A DNA stretch of 47,949 nucleotides from assembly GCA_017743475.1 (NCBI GenBank), contig JAGHYV010000033.1, positions 1-47,949 on the forward strand, in the 5' to 3' direction. The notes below the pieces were generated by a model. The model had not been told where the DNA came from. It made no database searches and was given only the letters and a program-made list of their open reading frames with translations. A program made the translations under genes and the position numbers. This stretch comes from Roseiflexus sp. (GTDB lineage: Bacteria; Chloroflexota; Chloroflexia; Chloroflexales; Roseiflexaceae). The stretch's first letter is position 1. The number at the start of each line of letters is the position of its first letter. Shown piece after piece: positions 1 through 11,826 of the stretch.

Positions 1-231
<231 letters not shown>

Positions 232-248
232 CGACGGAGTAATTCGTA

Positions 249-1397
<1,149 letters not shown>

Positions 1398-1401
1398 TCC
1401 T

Positions 1402-3216
<1,815 letters not shown>

Positions 3217-3329
3217 GAGCAGCCACTCGCTCTGTGTCACCTATGGCGACGCAGCTGAATGCCATCAGGTCGTCCTGACCACAGGGTGAAAGCGAGAGCG
3301 GTTTGTCTTCTATAGACTTCATCAAGATT

Positions 3330-3343
3330 AATGGTATACCATT
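3330..3343. repeat. Perfect 14-bp palindrome followed by a T run
   Basis: AATGGTATACCATT is self-complementary over all 14 bases and is followed by further T residues. It lies between herA and the transposase remnant. It could be a small operator, part of a transposon end, or a weak terminator; the stem is AT-rich, so termination is doubtful. Confidence 0.45.
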
Positions 3344-3375
3344 TTTTCATATGAACTGACATGGAGGGAGAAGCG

Positions 3376-3522
3376 ATGTGCAAGTATATCATCGAACATC
3401 CGACGACATGATGTTCTGTGACCGGACTGACCGCTAATGAGTTTCACGCGCTAATTCCGATCTTCCATGCTGCATTTGAAGCATATATGCAACATTGCAC
3501 AATTGATGGCCATGTCTATTAG
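3376..3522 (+). pseudogene. Transposase N-terminal remnant with internal stop
   Basis: The ATG at 3376 follows a good GGAGGGAG ribosome binding site and opens a frame that reads MCKYIIEHPTT, meets a TGA at 3409, and continues in the same frame as VTGLTANEFHALIP followed by FHAAFEAYMQ and TIDGH up to a TAG at 3520. This resembles the N-terminal helix-turn-helix region of IS5/IS4-like DDE transposases (T-G-L-T-x-x-E-F-x-A-L-x-P-x-F). The catalytic domain is missing. The remnant abuts the truncated rhamnulose aldolase gene, so it is probably the scar of an insertion or an IS-mediated deletion. The family assignment comes from pattern recognition only. Confidence 0.6.
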
Positions 3523-4009
3523 TGTTACCGGGCACTACATCGTTGCCGACGAAGCGGCGGCGATCTGGCGCGCGCAGGGCTTGCCCGCCAGTCTGGTGCT
3601 GACCACGTCGGTCAATGCAGTGGTGGCAAAGAAAGGATCACTGGCTTACGACGCCAGCAAAGCGGCAGCCAACCATCTCATCCGCGAACTGGCTATCGAA
3701 CTGGCGCCGCTGGTGCGGGTCAATGGTGTCGCCCCGGCAACCGTCGTACAGGGCAGCGGTATGTTTCCCCGCGAACGGGTGATCGCCTCACTCACAAAGT
3801 ACGGCATCCCCTTTGCACCAGATGAACCAACCGAGTCGCTGACGGCAAAACCGGCTCAGTTCTACGCTGATCGCTCGCTCCTCAAGCGACCGGTGACGCC
3901 AGGTGATCAGGCGGAAGCGTTCTTCCTCCTGCTCACACAGCGTCTGGGGCAAACGACTGGACAGATCATCACGGTTGACGGCGGCTTGCATGAGGCATTC
4001 CTGCACTAA
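3512..4009 (+). pseudogene. Truncated rhamnulose-1-P aldolase/lactaldehyde dehydrogenase (C-terminal SDR part)
   Basis: The 160-odd residues from SVTGHYIVADEAA onwards match the C-terminal end of the bifunctional rhamnulose-1-phosphate aldolase/lactaldehyde dehydrogenase (RhaD-SDR fusion, about 680-700 residues). The SDR Tyr-x-x-x-Lys catalytic pair is present in AYDASKAAANHL, as are the VNGVAPATVVQGS loop and the C-terminal GQIITVDGGLHEAFL. The aldolase domain and the NAD-binding Gly-rich motif are absent; upstream sequence is a transposase remnant instead. An ATG at 3467 would give a 180-residue product, but without a nucleotide-binding fold it is unlikely to work. It ends 12 bases before rhaB, so it is the relic of a rhamnose operon. 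Confidence 0.8.
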
Positions 4010-4021
4010 AGAGGTACGACT

Positions 4022-5497
4022 ATGAGTGAAGAGGCGCATTTTCTGGCGATTGACATTGGCGCTTCCGGCGGTCGGGTGATCCTGGGTCGCTGGGATGGCA
4101 GTCGCTTTGCCCTGGAGGACATCCATCGCTTTGCTAACGGTATGGAGGAGCGGGATGGTCACCTGTTCTGGAATGTTGACCGGCTCTGGCGCGAAATCCA
4201 GGCGGGGATGCGACGCTACGCCGCCTGTGAGGATGATGTGCGCTTGAAAGGTATCGGCATTGATACCTGGGCAGTCGATTATGTCTTGCTCGATGCCCAC
4301 GGTGCGCCGCTCGGCGATCCCTACGCCTATCGCGATCCGCGCAGCGAAGGGATGGCGGAACTGGTTGACCAGATGATCCCGCCCCAAGAACTGTACGAAC
4401 GCACTGGTTTGCAGCGTCTGCCCTTCAACACCCTCTATCAGTTGTACGCCGAACGGAATGATCCACGCCTGGCGGCGGCAGCAACGCTGCTCCTCATCCC
4501 CGACTTCTTCCACTACCGCCTGACCGGCAAACAGGTGGCAGAGTACACCAACGCCACGACAACTATGTTCCTCGACGCCAGAAGGCGAGCATGGGCCACT
4601 GACCTGCTTGAGCGGCTGGGGTTGCCAACCCGCATTCTGCCGCCACTGGTGATGCCGGGTACACCCCTTGGTCCGCTGTTGCCGGATGTTCAGCAGGCAG
4701 TTGGGTTCCGTTCCCCGGCAGAAGTGATCGCCGTCGGCAGCCACGACACTGCCAGCGCTGTGGCGGCTATTCCGGGTCTTGACGATCACAGCGCCTATAT
4801 CAGCAGCGGCACCTGGAGTCTGGTCGGTGTTGAACGAACTGAACCGCTTATCAACGAGGAGGCGCGCCAGTTCAATGTCACAAACGAGGGTGGCGTGTAT
4901 GGCACAATTCGTCTGCTGAAAAATGTGAGCGGGCTATGGCTCTTGCAGGAGTGCCAGCGGCGCTGGAATGAAGAGGGACTGCATCTCACCTGGGATGCGA
5001 TTGTCGCCCAGGCGGCAGCGGCGCCGCCGTTGCGCTGCCTGATCGATCCCGACGCGCCAGAGTTTCTGCCGGTCGGCGACATGCCAGCGCGCATTCGTGA
5101 CTATTGCCAGCGCAGCGGTCAACCTGTTCCCGAGACAGTGGGCGAAATTGCGCGGTGCTGTCTGGAGAGCCTGGCATTACGCTACCGCCAGGTGATCGAC
5201 ACCCTGGAACAGCTCACCGGTCAATCGATCTCGACTGTGCGGATCGTAGGGGGTGGGAGCCAGAATGCGCTGCTCTGCCAGTTGACCGCCGACGCATGCC
5301 AGCGCACGGTAGTCGCCGGTCCTGCCGAGGGCACAGCTTTGGGAAATATCCTGGTTCAGGCGATTGCGACAGGTCATCTCCCCGATCTCGCAACGGCTCG
5401 TCAGGCAGCGGCGGCGTCGGTTCCACAGCAGGTGTACACCCCCCAGACAACTGTTCACTGGGAAGCGGTATCCCTGCCGGGGCAGTTTCGCCAGTAG
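4022..5497 (+). CDS. rhaB: Rhamnulokinase
   Basis: This 491-residue FGGY-family sugar kinase phosphorylates L-rhamnulose to rhamnulose-1-phosphate in the cytoplasm. Its first ATP-binding strand, AIDIGASGGRVILG, is typical of rhamnulokinases (other FGGY kinases have D-x-G-T-T/S). GIDTWAVDYVLLD, GSHDTASAVAAIP, SSGTWSLVGVE and the C-terminal adenosine motif IVGGGSQNALL are all present. The length is normal and the frame is intact. The ATG at 4022 follows AGAGGT. It sits 12 bases behind the truncated rhaD-like gene, so its product would accumulate rhamnulose-1-phosphate unless an aldolase is encoded elsewhere. Confidence 0.92.
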   Translation: MSEEAHFLAIDIGASGGRVILGRWDGSRFALEDIHRFANGMEERDGHLFWNVDRLWREIQAGMRRYAACEDDVRLKGIGIDTWAVDYVLLDAHGAPLGDPYAYRDPRSEGMAELVDQMIPPQELYERTGLQRLPFNTLYQLYAERNDPRLAAAATLLLIPDFFHYRLTGKQVAEYTNATTTMFLDARRRAWATDLLERLGLPTRILPPLVMPGTPLGPLLPDVQQAVGFRSPAEVIAVGSHDTASAVAAIPGLDDHSAYISSGTWSLVGVERTEPLINEEARQFNVTNEGGVYGTIRLLKNVSGLWLLQECQRRWNEEGLHLTWDAIVAQAAAAPPLRCLIDPDAPEFLPVGDMPARIRDYCQRSGQPVPETVGEIARCCLESLALRYRQVIDTLEQLTGQSISTVRIVGGGSQNALLCQLTADACQRTVVAGPAEGTALGNILVQAIATGHLPDLATARQAAAASVPQQVYTPQTTVHWEAVSLPGQFRQ

Positions 5498-5500
5498 TTT

Positions 5501-5613
5501 TCGTTTTCTGCGAAGGTGGGCTTTGTCCTGAATAGCCGAGATAGTCGAGAGCCGATAGGGTCACTGTCGGAGTTCGCGTTCCGCGCAGGCGGGCTTTGCC
5601 TCGTATAGCCGAG
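5501..5613. repeat. Pair of degenerate 40-bp direct repeats
   Basis: The 40-mers at 5501-5540 and 5574-5613 match at about 31 of 40 positions; both contain GGGCTTTG and end in ATAGCCGAG. They lie immediately after the rhaB stop, in the 197-bp gap before the convergent hydrogenase protease gene. They look like decayed copies of a small interspersed element and have no coding potential. Confidence 0.6.
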
Positions 5614-5660
5614 GGCATATGGTCTTTGAGTAATTATTCCGCGACGAGAGAAGAAGACAG

Positions 5661-5690
5661 CTGGGCGTCCTGATGCTTGAAATTAAAGAA
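5661..5690 (+). repeat. Partial copy of an interspersed repeat
   Basis: The stretch contains GGCGTCCTGATGC followed by TTGAAA. The same core recurs at about 31811-31830 and, inverted and diverged, at about 28776-28795, where the repeat is longer. Only the outer 30 bases are present here, just downstream of the hydrogenase protease gene. Confidence 0.4.
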
Positions 5691-5694
5691 ACCG

Positions 5695-6192
5695 CTAGTT
5701 TGCAGATCGCTCCGGGATCGGTCGCACATCGGCGCCCCAGGCACGCAGTTCGCGCACGACGGCATCCACCAGATCATCGAGATGTGCTTCACACTCAGGA
5801 GTCAATTCCAACCCCGGTTCGGAAGTTCCCGGTTCCATTCCCCACAGCACGATCCGCTGCGGTGATGAACCCGCTGAGCCACAAAGGGCGATCAACTCGT
5901 GCAGACGGACATCCTGCGGCAGGAGGTGCATAGTTTCTGCCCAGGCAACCTCCTCTCCTTCAAGACGAATAAGCGATCCGGGACGTTGACCGCGATGAAC
6001 AGCGTCGATGATCAGCACTTCCTCGACGCCTTCGAGGAACGAGAGGAGTGATAATCCAAGCGCACCTGCATCGATAGCCTCGACGTCGTCAGGCAGGATG
6101 TAGCGTTCCGTCAGACGACGCAATGCGCGCACTCCTAATCCCTCATCCTGCAGGAGAACGTTCCCCAATCCCATCACAAGTATCGGCGCCAT
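5695..6192 (-). CDS. [NiFe]-hydrogenase maturation protease (HyaD/HycI family)
   Basis: This 165-residue endopeptidase of the M52 family would remove the C-terminal tail of a hydrogenase large subunit after nickel insertion. It has the expected N-terminal strand MAPILVMGLGNVLLQDEG with metal ligands at Asp16/Glu17 and a second ligand in LIIDAVHRG (Asp63). In the region that normally carries the third ligand (H-x-x-x-L-x-E-x-L-A-L) the protein reads QDVRLHELIAL, so the usual His may be Gln93 or shifted to His98. The start at 6192 is preferred over upstream in-frame codons because a perfect AGGAGGAG site lies just before it. No hydrogenase structural gene is in the window, so the protease is an orphan here. 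Confidence 0.83.
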   Translation of the reverse strand: MAPILVMGLGNVLLQDEGLGVRALRRLTERYILPDDVEAIDAGALGLSLLSFLEGVEEVLIIDAVHRGQRPGSLIRLEGEEVAWAETMHLLPQDVRLHELIALCGSAGSSPQRIVLWGMEPGTSEPGLELTPECEAHLDDLVDAVVRELRAWGADVRPIPERSAN

Positions 6193-6463
6193 TGCTCTCC
6201 TCCTCTCGCTCAGCAGTGATACGAGAACAGGTTTAGCCATCCGATAGAAGGAGGCGCCAGCACGTCTCTCGCCTGTCTGCTTCACCTTGATGTTCTGTCA
6301 TATAATCCTGCTTTCTTACTGGGCAACCAGGCAAGAACTGCACGACTAAGCCTGTTGAGCAGTTGAGACTCGCACTCATAGCCTCACACAGGAGTGACAG
6401 AAGGGATGCCGATATTGCAGCGAGTGGTGCGGATCGCCTGAATGCCACAAGCTTCTGTGTTCT

Positions 6464-6479
6464 TTCATGATACCATGAA
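6464..6479. promoter_or_regulatory. Operator-like inverted repeat upstream of pfk
   Basis: Six-base arms TTCATG and CATGAA flank a four-base spacer, giving a 16-bp near-palindrome of the size bound by dimeric regulators. It is about 150 bases before the phosphofructokinase start and 270 bases before the divergent protease start. No regulator gene is adjacent, so the function is only a suggestion. Confidence 0.3.
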
Positions 6480-6544
6480 CTTTTCCTTGCTCGCTTTGAT
6501 ACGATGTTAAGCATTTGAGAACGCAAAAAGTGGTGATGAAAGAC

Positions 6545-6553
6545 TGGTATCAT
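6545..6553 (+). promoter_or_regulatory. Extended -10 promoter candidate for pfk
   Basis: TGGTATCAT fits the extended -10 pattern TGnTATnAT, 73 bases upstream of the phosphofructokinase start. No good -35 element is visible at the usual distance. Confidence 0.3.
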
Positions 6554-6626
6554 ACACGCTGGTGGAGCGGAGAAGTATGCGATCATATTGAATGCTCAAT
6601 GAGCGCAGTGAGGGAAGGAGAGTCGT

Positions 6627-8852
6627 ATGATGCTGTCAACAGGGATCGGCGTGCTGACCAGCGGTGGCGATGCGCCGGGCATGAATGCCGCTTTACGCGC
6701 GGTTGTACGAACCGCGCTGAGCCGCGGCGTGCCAGTGTACGCCATTTATGAAGGATACCGCGGTATGGTGGAAGGTGGCGACCGTATTCGCCCGCTTGGT
6801 TGGGATGATGTCGGCGGCATTATGCATCGTGGCGGAACGATCATCGGCACGGCGCGCTGCCGCGAGTTCCGTACCCGCGAGGGACGGTTGCAAGCTGCTG
6901 CGAACCTGATCGCACGCGGAATCAATCGTTTGGTGGTTATCGGCGGCGATGGCAGCCTGACCGGCGCCGATACGTTTCGTCGCGAATGGTCTAGTCTGGT
7001 GGCGGAACTGGTGGAAACTGGCAAACTATCACGTGACACCGCCGCACAGTACCCATTTCTGGCGCTGGTTGGACTGGTCGGATCGATCGACAACGATTTT
7101 TACGGCACCGACATGACGATCGGCGCCGATTCGGCGCTGCACCGCATTACCGCTGCCATCGATGCACTCGTCAGCACGGCTGCCAGCCACCAGCGCACAT
7201 TCGTTGTCGAGGTGATGGGACGGCACTGCGGGTATCTGGCGCTGATGGGAGCAATTGCCGGTGGCGCTGATTATGTGCTCATCCCTGAAAATCCACCCGA
7301 ATCAGGCTGGGAAGATCGCATGTGCACACTGCTGCGCGCCGGACGCGCGTCCGGTCGGCGCGAAAGTATCGTTGTCATTGCTGAGGGCGCGCGCGATCGT
7401 GATGGCAATCCGATCTCAGCCGATTATGTTCGGCGGGTACTGGAGGAGCGCATGGGTGAAGATGCGCGCGTCACAATCCTGGGACATGTGCAGCGCGGTG
7501 GAACACCGAGCGCCTTCGACCGCTGGATGAGCACGCTTGTCGGGTATGCGGCTGTCGAAGAACTGCTGAGCGCCACACCCGAAAGTGAGCCGCAGCTGAT
7601 CGGTATGCGCTATCATCGTATCACCCGTCAACCATTGATGTATTGCGTAGAGCAGACGCAGCAGGTGGCGATAGCGATCAACTCTGGCGACTATCAGCGT
7701 GCGATGGAACTGCGTAGCGGCAGTTTCAAAGAGATGTTCCAGACCTTCCAGGCGCTCAGCAGCGCTCTGCCGGGTGTCACCCGTGCGCGCAAAAGTCGGA
7801 TTGCACTGCTGCACGCTGGCGGACCCGCACCTGGTATGAATACTGCCGTCCGCGCAGCAGTGCGCCTCGGTCTTAATCAGGGACATACCATGCTGGTGGT
7901 GCGCAACGGCTTCGATGGTCTTATTGCCGGAGAAATCGACGAGTGCGAGTGGCAGGCGGTTGATGGTTGGGGGGCAATGGGTGGCGCCGAACTGGGAACC
8001 AGCCGACGGGTACCTGCTGGTGAGGATCTCGCAGCGGTTGCGCAGGCGTTGACCGCGCATCGTATTGACGGCTTGCTTATCATTGGCGGGTGGAACGGCT
8101 ACCAGGCAGCGCATCGTCTCTATCAGGAACGCGCCACTTATGAACCGTTCAACATCCCGATCATTTGTCTGCCCGCTTCGATCAACAATGATCTGCCAGG
8201 ATCAGAGCTGAGCATTGGCGCCGATACTGCGCTGAATGCAATCGTTGAAGCGCTCGACCGCATTAAGCAGTCGGCAGTAGCGGTGCGACGCACCTTTGTG
8301 GTCGAGGTTATGGGGCGCTACTGTGGCTATCTGGCGTTAATGAGCGGGATGGCATCGGGCGCAGAACAGGTCTATCTGCACGAAGAGGGTATTACGCTCG
8401 ACAATCTGCGCGCCGACATTCAGACGATGATCGAAGGATTTCGCCACGGGAAGCGTCTTAGCCTGATCATTCGCAACGAATATGCGAACCGTCTCTACAC
8501 GACCGATGTCATCTGCGCTCTGTTCGAGGAAGAGGGAAAGGACCTATTCGACGTGCGCCGCGCCGTGCTGGGTCATTTGCAGCAGGGAGGCAGTCCGTCA
8601 CCCTACGACCGCATCCAGGCGACACGCCTAGCAGCGCGCTGCATTCACTTCCTGAGCGAGGAACTCGACCGAGGCACGGCGGCGGCGGCGTTTATTGGCT
8701 TTGTCAATGGCAAGGTGCGCGTGTTCGACCTGGGCGAATTGCCGCATATGGTTGATGCCACATACCGCCGACCAAAGGAACAGTGGTGGCTGGAACTCGC
8801 GCCGATTGCACGGGCGCTCGCACAACAAAAGTACGATACGAGGGGAGCATGA
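6627..8852 (+). CDS. pfkA: Tandem (eukaryote-like) ATP-dependent 6-phosphofructokinase
   Basis: Two PFK domains are fused in one 741-residue chain, about twice the usual bacterial 320 residues. The N-half has GGDAPGMN near residue 14, ATP-type GGDGS, and the catalytic motif SIDND with base Asp155; the residue before S-I-D-N-D is Gly and the GGDGS motif lacks the PPi-type Asp, both signs of ATP use. The C-half repeats the pattern (GGPAPGMN, VEVMGRYCGYLALM) but its motif is SINND, with Asn520 in place of the catalytic Asp, as in the regulatory half of animal and fungal enzymes. It would commit fructose-6-phosphate to glycolysis. The start has GGAAGGAG upstream. The downstream rhamnosidase relic begins four bases before its end (ATG at 8849). 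Confidence 0.9.
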   Translation: MMLSTGIGVLTSGGDAPGMNAALRAVVRTALSRGVPVYAIYEGYRGMVEGGDRIRPLGWDDVGGIMHRGGTIIGTARCREFRTREGRLQAAANLIARGINRLVVIGGDGSLTGADTFRREWSSLVAELVETGKLSRDTAAQYPFLALVGLVGSIDNDFYGTDMTIGADSALHRITAAIDALVSTAASHQRTFVVEVMGRHCGYLALMGAIAGGADYVLIPENPPESGWEDRMCTLLRAGRASGRRESIVVIAEGARDRDGNPISADYVRRVLEERMGEDARVTILGHVQRGGTPSAFDRWMSTLVGYAAVEELLSATPESEPQLIGMRYHRITRQPLMYCVEQTQQVAIAINSGDYQRAMELRSGSFKEMFQTFQALSSALPGVTRARKSRIALLHAGGPAPGMNTAVRAAVRLGLNQGHTMLVVRNGFDGLIAGEIDECEWQAVDGWGAMGGAELGTSRRVPAGEDLAAVAQALTAHRIDGLLIIGGWNGYQAAHRLYQERATYEPFNIPIICLPASINNDLPGSELSIGADTALNAIVEALDRIKQSAVAVRRTFVVEVMGRYCGYLALMSGMASGAEQVYLHEEGITLDNLRADIQTMIEGFRHGKRLSLIIRNEYANRLYTTDVICALFEEEGKDLFDVRRAVLGHLQQGGSPSPYDRIQATRLAARCIHFLSEELDRGTAAAAFIGFVNGKVRVFDLGELPHMVDATYRRPKEQWWLELAPIARALAQQKYDTRGA

Positions 8853-11548
8853 CACATCTCAACGTCGGACATCTCCGCTGTGAGTACCTGGAAAACCCCT
8901 TGGGTATCGATGTTCTCAAGCCGCGTCTGAGCTGACGACTGTTCAGTGATCGGCGCGGCGCGCGGCAAACAGCGTACCGTATCATTGCCGCACCATCTGC
9001 CGACGATGTGACGGCGGAACGAAACCTGATCTGGGATAGTAGTCGCGTTGAGTCGGATCAGTCGATCCACGTGGTCTATGCTGGCGCACGTCTCCGTTCG
9101 CGTCAGCGCGTCTTCTGGTGTGTTCAGGTGTGGGACGAAATCGGAAACCTCGCCATGAGTCCGATTGCCTGGTGGGAAATGGGGTTGCTGCGTCGCACTG
9201 ACTGGTCGGCATCCTGGATCGGCGCGACGCTTGTCGGCGGACGCTGGACGACCATTCCGGCGCCGTTGCTGCGGCGCTCATTCACGCTAGACGAGCCGAT
9301 TGTTCAGGCTCGTCTGTACATCACGGCATTAGGGTTGTACGAGTGTACGATCAACGGGCACCGCGTCGGTGAGGATGTGTTCACTCCAGGTTGGACCGAC
9401 TATCGCCAGCGAGTGCAGTATCAGGTCTACGATGTGACGGGTCTGGTGCGCACCGGTGAGAATGCCATCGGAGTCATCCTCGGCGATGGATGGTACTGCG
9501 GACATGTGGCATGGTCTGGTCGGCAACATTACGGAGATCGCCCCAAACTGCTGGCGCAACTGGTTGTAACGCTCGCCAATGGCAGAACCCAGACGATTGT
9601 GAGCGACCGTTCCTGGCGGTATGCCTTCGGTCCGGTCCTGGAAAGCGATATCCTACATGGCGAGAGTTACGATGCCAGACTGGAGATCCCTGGATGGGAC
9701 ACACCCGGCTTCGATGATTCTTCCTGGCAGCCTGTGGAACTCTTCACCGCACCCGATATTGCCCTGGTCGCAATGCGCGGTCCGACCGTCCGGCACCACG
9801 AAGAATTGCGCCCGATCGCACTGCCGACCGCTTTTCATACTCATCAAACGACACGCTGGGTCTTCGATCTGGGGCAGAACATGGTTGGGCGGGTCCGCCT
9901 GCGCGTCCGGGGTCCGGCAGGCACGACGGTAACGATCCGACATGCCGAGATGCTCAACCCGGATGGTACGATCTACACCGCCAACCTGCGCAGCGCCCGC
10001 GCGACGGATCACTACACGCTGCGCGGCGATAGCGAGGGTGAAACGTGGGAACCGCGCTTCACCTTTCATGGTTTCCGATATGTCGAACTCTCCGGGTATC
10101 CCGGCGTCCCCGACATGGAGGCTGTCTCCGGTATTGTCATCCACTCCGCGACTCCGCCAACGGCGAGTTCAATTGTTCCGACTCGCTGATCAACCAGTTG
10201 CAACGCAATATCGTCTGGGGGCAGAAGGGCAATTTTCTTGATGTACCAACCGATTGCCCGCAACGCGATGAGCGTCTGGGATGGACGGGTGATGCACAAG
10301 TATTCATCCGCACGGCTGCCTTCAACACGCACGTTGCGCCGTTCTTTACCAAATGGATCCGCGACCTGGAGGATGCACAAAGCCCCGAAGGCGCATACCC
10401 GCCAGTTGCGCCGCTGGCGGGCATCAGCGGATTGACCGACGGCGGACCAGCATGGGCAGACGCGGGTATTATCTGTCCCTGGACAATCTACCTGTGCTAT
10501 GGTGATACACGTTTGCTGGAAGATCACTATCCTTCAATCCAGTGTTTTGTCGAATATCTGGAACGGAGCAGTCGCGACTTCATCCGCTGCTACGAAGAGT
10601 ATCCAGGCTTTCGCGGATTCGGCGACTGGCTGGCGCTTGATGGGAGCGGCAGGACCGATGGCGGCACCGCGAAAGACCTGATCGGCACGGCCTTCTTTGC
10701 TCACAGCGCCCGGCTGCTCAGTCGTATCGCAGCGATCATCGGGCGCCAGCGCGACGCAACCCGCTATCGTCGCCTGTTCGAGCGGGTGCGCCAGGCATTC
10801 ATCACGCGCTTTGTGACAGGAGCAGGTCGGGTAACAGGCGAAACACAGACCGGTTATGTCCTAGCGCTGCACTTCGACCTGCTGCCGCCGGAGTTGCGTC
10901 CGGCTGCCGCAGATGCGCTGGTACGCGACATCCTGGCACGTGGTGTGCACCTCTCAACCGGATTCGTCGGCACTCCTTATCTGCCACATGTCCTGACCTC
11001 TGTTGGACGTCTTGATCTCGCCTATGCGCTCCTGCTGTAACAAACCTGCCCTTCATGGCTGTACCCGGTGACCCAGGGCGCAACCACCATCTGGGAACGA
11101 TGGGATGGCTGGACGCACGACAAAGGGTTCCAGGATCCGAGCATGAATTCGTTCAACCATTATGCGTATGGCGCAATCGGAGAATGGCTGTATGCCACCG
11201 TTGCCGGCATCGACATCGACCCCGAATGTCCTGGCTACCGTCATCTGGTGCTGCGCCCGCGTCCTGGCGGTGGGCTGACCTCGGCGCGTGCAGCGCTTGA
11301 TACGCTGTATGGGCGCGCAGTGAGTGACTGGCACATTGACAGAGATCGTTTCGTCTGGACGATTGTCGTGCCGCCCAACACAACAGCCACCGCATATGTT
11401 CCTGCTATTAAAGGAACCATCGTACAGGAAAGCGGTCGCCCGGCAGAGGAAATCAGAAGATGTCACCTTTGTCCAGCGCGACGAGGAGACGGCTGTGTAC
11501 CGATTAGTGTCAGGCAATTATACATTCGTGGCGGAAAGGGTCGGTTGA
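8849..11548 (+). pseudogene. Alpha-L-rhamnosidase (GH78) pseudogene
   Basis: The frame starts at the ATG at 8849 overlapping the pfk stop, with LRCEYLENPLGIDV typical of GH78 N-termini. A TGA at 8933 replaces the expected Trp after KPRLS. The frame then continues to about 10161, where one base appears lost (the protein moves to the next frame at T-G-E-F-N-C). The catalytic barrel motif LDVPTDCPQRDERLGWTGD follows. A TAA at 11038 interrupts before CPSWLYPVTQGATTIWERW, and a further frameshift near 11448 is needed to reach the C-terminal EDVTFVQRDEETAVY and the TGA at 11546. All domains of a roughly 890-residue enzyme are recognisable, so inactivation is fairly recent. With the broken aldolase gene it points to loss of rhamnoside use. 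Confidence 0.9.
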
Positions 11549-11656
11549 TCGCTCTTCGCCTGGCATCCTTCCGTAGTAGAGCGCAGCACTGTTACGTCTC
11601 TGTCACATATTACTCGCATTTGCGCTATTTTATATGTAGATTTACCTGCTATTCTG

Positions 11657-11665
11657 TGTTATACT
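11657..11665 (+). promoter_or_regulatory. Extended -10 promoter candidate for zinc-ribbon gene
   Basis: TGTTATACT fits the extended -10 pattern TGnTATAAT with one mismatch. It lies in an AT-rich stretch in the 278-bp gap after the rhamnosidase relic, about 160 bases before the zinc-ribbon gene. Confidence 0.4.
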
Positions 11666-11826
11666 ACCGATTGTGACCCAAACCACGATCCCAGCGTCGG
11701 TATCGTTCCTCGCCGCGTTTCTGGTGACTTCACGCTCGATTGTTTGGGTGGCGAAGCATGTCAGCGACTATGGTCGCTGATACAGGGAAGGCGCGGCTTG
11801 CGAAATCCAGTTTTAAGGAGGGGACG

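Larger units (their letters stand above)
6193..6626. other. Divergent intergenic region between hydrogenase protease and phosphofructokinase
   Basis: These 434 bases hold no convincing gene. They must carry promoters for both flanking genes. An imperfect palindrome TTCATG-ATAC-CATGAA is at 6464-6479 and an extended -10 candidate is at 6545-6553. Both contain TGGTATCAT (on opposite strands), which may be coincidence or a shared operator half-site. Confidence 0.5.

Noticed and set aside
3788-4789. Long open frame on the minus strand over the rhamnose genes
   Set aside because: It lies opposite the recognised rhaB and the aldolase fragment, has no ribosome binding site and no known motif; it is an antisense shadow of GC-rich coding sequence.
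5501-5613. CRISPR-like repeats after rhaB
   Set aside because: Only two diverged copies, no regular short spacers and no cas genes in the window.
8933-8935. TGA in the rhamnosidase gene as selenocysteine or recoded Trp
   Set aside because: No SECIS-like hairpin was recognised, other Trp codons in the window are TGG and other genes stop at TGA; three more lesions in the same gene fit a pseudogene.
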